From assembly GCF_963259705.1 (NCBI RefSeq), contig NC_081840.1, forward strand, positions 151,030,282-151,094,281: a stretch of 64,000 bases of DNA, in the 5' to 3' direction. The number at the start of each line of letters is the position of its first letter. The stretch's first letter is position 1. This DNA comes from Myotis daubentonii. Lineage: Eukaryota > Chordata > Mammalia > Chiroptera > Vespertilionidae. Both the position numbers and the translations under genes were made by a program. The notes under the pieces were generated by a model. That model was not told where the DNA came from. It did not search any database and saw only the letters and a list, made by a program, of their open reading frames with translations. Below, piece by piece: positions 57,516 through 64,000 of the stretch.

Positions 57516-57799
57516 GTACTCTTGTTGATTTAATCAATTGAGAACATTCCATATGTAAAAGTCAGAGTAAATATTCTCTTATCTTGCATGGCATATGGCC
57601 TGGTTAGGAAGGTAAAATACCCAAATTAAAGGATGATTAGTATATCGAAGTAGTAGCAAATGATGTGATAAATATTATGTGCACACAAGTATCAAAAAAG
57701 AAGAAGCAATGCCTAATTAGGTCTTATAGGGAAGGCTTAAAAGGAAGGATTCTCCAATACATAGGGCAATGCGGGGTGTTTTTTTTTTAATTATAACAT

Positions 57800-57975
57800 A
57801 TATCAGGATCACCTGGAATTTCCTGGGGATCTTATAAAAAATATCACAATCTGAAATTCTTTCTAAATTACTTTCTGAATTTCTGATTCAATAAGTCTGG
57901 AATAGGGCTTGAAAAGTTGCTTTAGCAAGCTTACAGGTGATTTTGATGCTGTTAATCTTAAGACCAAAAATGAAA
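57800..57975 (+). repeat. MER5-like (hAT-Charlie) relic
   Basis: ATCAGGATCACCTGGAATTT, TTTCTGATTCAATAAGTCTGG and CAGGTGATTTTGATGCTGTT are in the order of the placental MER5 MITE. Strongly diverged; the termini are not recognisable. Confidence 0.55.
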
Positions 57976-58493
57976 AACTATTTTGTAGAAGAAAGAGAAA
58001 ATTATTTAAGCAAATACTTAAGGCTTAGAAGTTCAAAAATTCATTAGGGACCATAAATAGTCCATTATGAAAATATTGCTTAAAAATATTAATATGGCCA
58101 TAAATATTCAGAAAATATTTGGAGTCAGGAAGCGATATAAAGCAGAAAAAATATGAAAATAAAGAAGTCACTGCAATAATCTAAACATGAAAAGCCTAAA
58201 CCAATGATGAATGAGCAGAAATAGAAAAGGGAAATAAATATTTGAGGATTAGCAAAGGACTATGAAATAAGAAAATAAAAGCTAATAATAAATAGAGTAA
58301 CCTGGCCTGTTATACTGAAGGCCTGTTAAATGTTGACTCTAAGCTTTCAAACATTTTATATTTTATTCTTTAATCTATCAATTTTTGTTGATTTTTGAGG
58401 AATAATCCATTTCATCAAATTGTGAAAGTTAGTGTAAATGTCCTCTTATTATCTTTTAGTGTCATTAATATCTACAATAATATTGTCTTATTA
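57976..58493. other. No recognisable feature
   Basis: A/T-rich non-coding sequence. Confidence 0.4.
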
Positions 58494-58759
58494 TCCTATA
58501 TAATAAAAGGCTAATATGCAAATTGTCTCCTCAGGAGTTCAACCGGGAGACTGGGAGTTCGATCACTCACTATGACGTGCGCTGACCACCAGGCGGTGGC
58601 GCGGAACATAGCGGGCAACCAGCAGCAGCAGCGGGGTGCTGAGGGAGTGAGGGAAGGAGGAGGCAGGGAGGCTGGGAGACAGGAAACCTGATCAGCCCGG
58701 ATTGCCAGTCAGGCCTAGGGACCCTACCTGTGCATGCATTTCATGCACCAGGCCTCTAG
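58494..58759 (+). mobile_element. HeliBat-type Helitron
   Basis: Canonical start TCCTATATAATAAAAGGCTA at 58494, ATATGCAAATTGTCTCCTCA, an internal CAG repeat (AGCAGCAGCAGCGG near 58621), and the end CATGCACCAGGCCTCTAG at 58759. The flanks are A (58493) and T (58760). Contains CTGACCACCAGGCGGTGGCG, a palindromic CTCF-like core. No Rep/helicase ORF. Confidence 0.95.
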
Positions 58760-59770
58760 TTATTAATATTGATAATTTGTGTTATCTCTCTACACCAATC
58801 TTACAAAGGGTTTTCCAATTGTATTAATCTTTCCAAATTTATACTACCAATTTTTTTATTCATTATTATTTTGGTTCTTATCTTTTTAATTATCCTTGTA
58901 CATTTTCAATTAAATTTACTGTCATTTTTATAACTTATTGATATGGAAGCATTAAAACAATAATTTTCTTTTGAGGCCTCCCCCCACCAGTGCAGCAGGT
59001 GCCGTCAGACAGCAAATCTGAATGCTTCATTAACTGGGGGTATCACCATTTACCATGCTGGTGTGAACCCTAAGACCCTGCACAACCCAAATCATGATCT
59101 TATGGAGTCTTTCGGCAGTAATTCCACAAAATTGGCCGACCAGCCTCAGCTGATGCTGTGACTTTCCTAGTACCTCTCAAAGGTTCACAAACCCCAAACA
59201 AGCAGTGTCTGGAACCATTATGCCTGTTCATCTTGCTAAGCAGCCCCAGGCCCTGCAACTCGCCTTGGTTCACAGATTCACCTCTCCCAGGTATCCCCAA
59301 GCCCAGCACAGGCAGCAAGCATCTGCAAATCACTGTGACTCCTACCAGCTGGCCCTGAGTCAGAAACAATCAGTTTGGCCTGCACCAGAGCCCCTCCCAA
59401 GAATCCCCAGATTTAATATACCTAGTGACTGACTTCAGAAAACACCAGAGACCCACCCAACCAGCTCCACAAATAGCAAATCCAAGTGGTAGATTTGGCA
59501 GGCACCACAGCCCTACCAAAGCAAATTCTGTTTGGTGGGGTCAGCCCCTACACAACAGCTTATCAACTGTAGTCACCAGCATTGATCGCAGTCAGGCACA
59601 AATATCAGAAAGAGGGCCAATCCTACCACTAACATTGAGACAGCAATCAAGACTGAACTACAAATAGGGGGCATACACTTCACACAAGGGACACTCCTAA
59701 AGCATCAAGCTCGAGTGACCAGGGAAACTGTGCCACTGGGTCCCACAGAACTGCTACTACATAGGCCATT

Positions 59771-60170
59771 TTGCCAAGATTAGTAGGCATGGCAGATTTA
59801 TCTAATGTATGTAATGAGGAGACAAGAAGCATGTCACAAATGCAGGAACCAGATAAAACTCCAGAAAAAGAACTAGGTGAAATGGAGACAGGAAATTTAC
59901 CAGATGTAGAGGTCAAAATACTAGTAATAAGGATGCTCAATGAATTTAGGGGAAGAGTAGATAAACTCAATGATAACTCCAACACAGAGATAGGAAACAT
60001 AAAAATGGAGATTAAAAAAAGAACCAGTCAGAAATGCAGAATACAGTAACTGCTGAAATGAAAAATACATTGGAGGGAATGAACAGTAGAATAGATGAAG
60101 TAAAGATCAAATCAGTGATATGGATGAAAAGGTAGCAGAAAATACACAATCAGAACAGCAAAATAAATGA
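59771..60170 (+). pseudogene. L1 ORF1 N-terminal half
   Basis: The in-frame ATG near 59789 reads MADLSNVCNEETRSMSQMQ, then DKTPEKELGEMETGNLPDVE and a coiled-coil-like stretch (MLNEFRGRVDKLNDN). A frameshift in the A-run at about 60015 is followed in another frame by KNTLEGMNSRIDEVK. L1 ORF1p is an RNA-binding trimer needed for L1 RNP assembly; here the RRM and C-terminal domain are deleted, so no function remains. Confidence 0.78.
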
Positions 60171-60417
60171 GGCCAGCATTATTTTGATTACAAAACTTGA
60201 CAAAGATATTTTAAAGAAAATTATAGACTAATATCCATGATAAATATAGATACAAAAATCCTCAACAAAATATTAGCAAACTGAATTCAGCAATACATTA
60301 AAAATATACACCGTGATGAAGTGGGTTTTATTCCTAGAATGCAAGATTGGTCCAATATTCACAAGTCAATTAATGTGATACACCATATAAACAAAATAAA
60401 AATCATATGATCATATC

Positions 60418-60688
60418 AATAGATGCAGAAAAATAAAACCAGAGTCATAGAAGCATTGAACAGACTGTCCAACCTATGGACAGTGGGGCGTGAGGGGGTA
60501 AGAGATCAACCAAAGGACTTGTATGCTTGCATATGAGCATAAACAATGGACACAGAAGGGGGTGGGGGGGTGTTAGGGTATGTGCAGGGAGGTGGGGGTG
60601 GCCGGGAGAGGTCATTGGGGGGAAAAGAAGACTTATTTAATACTTTAAACAATAAAAAATTTAAAATTAAAAAAAATAGATGCAGAAA
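60418..60688 (+). mobile_element. Young L1 tail with 14-bp duplication, nested in L1
   Basis: A 243-bp 5'-truncated L1 3' end at 60432-60674: GAGTCATAGAAGCATTGAAC, AAAGGACTTGTATGCTTGCA, TTTAAACAATAAAAAATTT. The duplication AATAGATGCAGAAA is at 60418-60431 and 60675-60688. Its G-rich stretch (60555-60625) gives a spurious Gly-rich frame. Confidence 0.92.
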
Positions 60689-62193
60689 TAATTCGAAAAA
60701 TTCCAGCATTTATGATAAAAAAATTCTCAGCAAATTTGGAATAGAGTTAACATACCTCAACATTACAAAGACCATATATGACAAACCCACAGCTAACATC
60801 ATCACAATGAGAAATCTAAAAGTGTTCTCCTTACATTCAGGAACAAGACCAGAATAACCACTTTAACCACTCTTATTCAAAATAGTATTGGCAATCCTAG
60901 CCACAGCAATTGGACAAGAAGAAGAAATAAAAATCATCCAAAATTGAAAGGAAGAAGTAAAACTGTCATTATTTGCAGATGGCATGATACTATATGTAGA
61001 GAACCCTAATGATTCCACCAAAAAAACCTACTAGACCTAATAAATGAACTCATTAAAGCAGCAGGATACAAAATCAATATTCATAAATTGGTTGCATTTT
61101 TATACAACAATAATGAACTATCAGAAAGAGAAACTTAGGAACAATCCCCCTTACAATTTCATTTTAAAAAAATACCTAGGATTAAATTTAACCAAGGATG
61201 CAATGAAAAATCAGAAGATTTTGAAGAAGATACAAATAAATGGAAGCATATACCATACTCATGAATAAGAAGAATACAATTATTAAAATGTCCATACTAC
61301 CCAAAACAATCTATAGAAACAATGCAATTCTATCAAAATACCAATAATTTTTTTTCACAGAACTAAAACAAGTATTCAAAAAATTTATGTGGAACTAAAA
61401 GCGACCCTGAAGAGCCACAGCAATCTTGAAAAAGAATAACGAAATTGGGGATAGTATGCTATCTGATGTCAAACTATACTACAAAGCCATAGTAAGCAAA
61501 ACAGCATGGTACTGGCATAAAAACAAACACATAGATAAGTAGAGCAGAATAAACAGTCTAGAAATAAACCATGTCTATATGGTCAGTTAATAAAACATGT
61601 CTATATGACACAGGAGGCAAGAATATACAATGGGGTAAAGAGAGTCTATTCAATAAATGGTGCTGGGAAAATTGGACAGATTCACGCAAAAGAAACATAA
61701 AAGTAGACCACCTTCTTACACCATATTCAAGAATAAAATCAAAATGGATTAAAGACTTGAAACCATAAAACTCCTAGAAGAAAACATAAGCAATACAATC
61801 TTGGATTTCTCCTAGCAGTATTTTTTTCTGATATATCTCCTCAGGCAAAAGAAAAAATAAACAAATGGGACCACATCAAACTAAAAAGTGTTAAACAGCA
61901 AAGACATTATCAACAAAATGGAAAGACAACATAATGAATGGAAGAAGATATTCCCCAATGATACATCCAATAAGGGGTTAATATCCAAAATTTATAAAGA
62001 ACTGATACAGCTCAAAACCAACAAAACAAACAATCCAATTTAATAAATACGCAGAAGACCAGAATAGACACTTCCCCAAAGAGGACATACAGATGGCCAA
62101 TAGACTTATGAAAAGATGTTCAAGGTCACTAATCACCAGAGAAATGCAAATTAAAATGACAATGAGCTATGGTCTCATGCCTGTCAGATGCTA

Positions 62194-62802
62194 TCCTATT
62201 AATAAAAGACAAAAAGGGTAATTGACCGTACCTTTGCTGTGCTTCCCATTGACTAATCAGGGTGATATGCAAATTAACCGCCAACCAAGATGTCGGCTGG
62301 CAGCCACGCAGCTAAAATGAGCAGGAGGCTTGCTTGCTCCAGTGATGGAGGAAGCCAAGGTTCCCTGCCTGCCGCGGGCCGGCTCTGAGCTCCAGAAGCA
62401 ACAGCTCTGAAAGCAACAAAGTTTCAATTATAGAAGCTAAACAAACCCCAGATACCTGTTTTCAGCAGGCTGTGGCCTCAGAGCTGGAGTGAGCAGGATG
62501 GCAACAAAGTTTCAATTATAGAAGGTAAATAAATCCCAGAATAAAAAAAAGAAAGAAAGAAAGAAAGAAAGGAGAGGCTGGGAGCTTCAGTTGCCAGCCA
62601 GCCTGAAAACGGCCCTCAGCCCCTCACCCAGGCTGGCCAGGCATCCCAGTGGGGACCCCCACCCTGAAGGGGGTGTGACTAGCTGCAAATAGGCATCAGC
62701 CCCTCACCCAGGCTGGCCAGGCACCCAAGCGGGACCCCCACCCTGATCTGGGACACCCTTCAGGGCAAACCAACCAGCCCCCACCCGTGCACCAGGCCTC
62801 TA
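62194..62802 (+). mobile_element. Helitron A (tandem pair), with internal duplications
   Basis: Starts TCCTATTAATAAAAGACAAA at 62194 after an A and ends CACCAGGCCTCTA at 62802, directly abutting Helitron B with the terminal G missing. The inside has two copies of CAACAAAGTTTCAATTATAG (62419 and 62503), two copies of CAGCCCCTCACCCAGGCTGG (62618 and 62698) and an (AAAG)n tract at 62546-62571. No Rep/helicase gene. Confidence 0.88.
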
Positions 62803-63249
62803 TCCTATATAGTAAAAGGGTAATATGCAAACTGACCCTAACGGCAGAAACACTGGGAATGACTGGTCACTTTTACACACACTGACCACCAGGGGGAAGA
62901 CGCTCAATGCAGGAGCTGCCCTCTGGTGGTCAGTGCGCTCCCACATGGAGGAGCTCTGCTCAGCCACAAGCCAGGGTGATGCCTGCCAGTACAGCAGCGG
63001 TGGTGGAAGCCTCTCCTGCCTCCTCAGCAGCACTAAGGATGTCTCACTGCAGCTTAGGTCTGCTCCCCACTGGCAAGTGGACATCCCCCAAGGGCTGCTG
63101 GGCTGCCAGAGGGATGTCTGATTGCCATCTTAGGCCCAATCCCTCAGGGAGCAGTCCTAAGCCAGCAGGTGGTTATCCCCTGAGCGCACAGGCCGGGCTG
63201 AGGGGACTCCACCCCCGAATGCACAAGTTTTTGTGCACCAGGCCTCTAG
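62803..63249 (+). mobile_element. Helitron B (tandem pair)
   Basis: Starts TCCTATATAGTAAAAGGGTA and ends GTGCACCAGGCCTCTAG at 63249 followed by T. Together with Helitron A it interrupts L1 ORF2 exactly between A (62193) and T (63250); joining the two sides restores uninterrupted L1 sequence, as Helitron insertion predicts. Carries two CTCF-like motifs in a hairpin (listed separately). Confidence 0.92.
62886..62929. promoter_or_regulatory. Convergent CTCF-like motif pair in Helitron B
   Basis: Plus strand 62886-62900 reads CCACCAGGGGGAAGA. The minus strand of 62915-62929 reads CCACCAGAGGGCAGC, a full match to CCASYAGRKGGCRSC. The two face each other and form arms of a hairpin (CACTGACCACCAG / CTGGTGGTCAGTG). 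Motif match only; binding not shown. Confidence 0.5.
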
Positions 63250-63349
63250 TCATCAATAAATCACAAACAAAAATTGTTGGTGAGAATGTGGAGAAAAGGG
63301 TACCCTCCTAAACAGTTAGTGAGAGTACAAATTGGTCCAGCCACTATTG

Positions 63350-63585
63350 AAAACAGTATGGAGCCCTGGACAGTTTGGCTCAGTGGATAGGGCATTGGCC
63401 TGTGGACTGAAGGGTCGCAGGTTTGATTCCAGTCAAGGGCGTATGCTTGGGTTGCGAGCTTGATCCTGGGGATCCTTAAGGAAGCAGCCAATCAATGAGG
63501 CTCTCTCATTATTGATGTTTCTGTCTGTCTCTTCCTCTCTGAAATCAATAAAAACACATTTTTAAAAAAATAAAATAGTATGGAG
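63350..63585 (+). mobile_element. VES SINE nested in L1
   Basis: SINE at 63364-63571: head CCCTGGACAGTTTGGCTCAG, box B GGTTTGATTCC, body CAATGAGGCTCTCTCATTAT, tail CAATAAAAACACATTTTTA. The flanking duplication AAAACAGTATGGAG / AAAATAGTATGGAG has one mismatch (63350-63363, 63572-63585). It interrupts L1 ORF2. Confidence 0.93.
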
Positions 63586-64000
63586 AGTCCTCCAAAATCT
63601 AAAAATTAAAATTGAAAATTAGAACTAAAAGTTGACTTATGACCCAGAAATTCCACTTCTGGGTATATATTCAAAGAAGCCCAAACACTAATTCAAAAAG
63701 ATATACACACTCCCATGTTCATTGAAGCATTATTTACAATAGCCAAGATATGGAAGCAACCCAAGTGTACATCAATAGATGATTAGATAAAGAAAATGTG
63801 GTGCATATTACAGTGGAATATTACCCAGCCATAAGAATGAAATCTTATCATTTGGGACAACATGGATGGACCTACATGGTGTTATGCTAAGTATGATAAG
63901 TCAGACAAAGAGAAACACCATGTGCACTTATATGTAGATTCTGAAGAACAAAATAAATGAACAAACAAAATAGAAACAGACTCATAGAAATAGAGAACAA
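63586..64000 (+). pseudogene. L1 ORF2 C-terminal relic, running off the window
   Basis: Continuation of the L1 of 58970: GACCCAGAAATTCCACTTCT, ATTTACAATAGCCAAGATATGG, AATATTACCCAGCCATAAG and CATGGATGGACCTACATGGT. Several stops. The L1 3'UTR should lie just beyond base 64000. Confidence 0.85.

Larger units (their letters stand above)
58970..64000 (+). mobile_element. L1 with internal deletion and four nested insertions
   Basis: 5'UTR-like, GC-richer region 58970-59780, ORF1 N-terminal half (59771-60170), then direct passage at about 60172 into the reverse-transcriptase part of ORF2 (EASIIL, then [12 protein letters not shown] codons). The rest of ORF2 continues to the window edge at 64000. 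Insertions: an L1 tail (60432-60674), two Helitrons (62194-63249) and a VES (63364-63571). The active-site box is altered to FADG near 60977. The 3'UTR lies beyond the window. Confidence 0.85.

Noticed and set aside
60506..60857. Gly-rich (and complementary Pro-rich) small proteins
   Set aside because: Produced by the G-rich block of an L1 3'UTR at 60555-60625.

Overview
The window looks like nuclear DNA of a vesper bat (Vespertilionidae, Myotis/Eptesicus/Pipistrellus-like). The basis is the repeat content: many tRNA-derived VES-type SINEs, several HeliBat-type Helitrons (5' TCCTATATAATAAAAGG, 3' GGCCTCTAG, inserted between A and T), SPIN-like and other hAT miniature elements with 8-bp duplications, Tc1/mariner elements, vesper-bat L1s and two class II-like solo LTRs. 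The combination of recent DNA transposons and Helitrons is known among mammals essentially from this bat family. I see no intact host protein-coding exon, tRNA, rRNA or CRISPR. Almost every open frame is either non-coding or a fragment of a transposable element, so this is a repeat-dense intergenic or intronic segment.

Layout. 1-7.4 kb: a VES SINE split by an 853-bp solo LTR, then a mostly unassigned stretch and dispersed Tc1 pieces. 7.37-10.56 kb: the most unusual block, with a SPIN-like MITE, half of a mariner-like MITE, a 174-bp fragment on the minus strand that reads as the C-terminal end of an arthropod-type RTE reverse transcriptase, and a near-complete hAT element with a decayed BED-finger transposase. 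10.6-31 kb: mainly unassigned sequence with SINEs, L1 tails, an old LTR-like repeat, one Helitron and two hAT MITEs with perfect 8-bp duplications. One of those MITEs shares its terminus with the hAT element at 8-10.5 kb. 31-35 kb: an L1 on the minus strand in which the 5'UTR is joined to mid-ORF2. 36.7-40.2 kb: L1 pieces, then a tight run of SINE, Helitron, mariner, Helitron and Tc1. 40.5-43.3 kb: an L2 relic, a SINE, a second solo LTR and a second SPIN-like MITE. 46-50.5 kb: another hAT MITE, a recent 5'-truncated L1 with a 14-bp duplication, and a 177-bp TA-flanked MITE. 50.5-57 kb: quiet, AT-rich sequence with few repeats. 57-64 kb: MaLR LTR, MER5-like relic, Helitron and a long plus-strand L1 into which a younger L1 tail, two abutting Helitrons and a VES have inserted.

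Nothing here acts as an operon or pathway. The information lies in the nesting order of the elements, their target-site duplications and their signs of horizontal transfer. The strongest lead is the arthropod-type RTE fragment fused to the 3' end of the hAT element. The next are the CTCF-like hairpin carried by a Helitron and the composite Tc1 element with three terminal repeats. All family names come from motif recognition without database searches.
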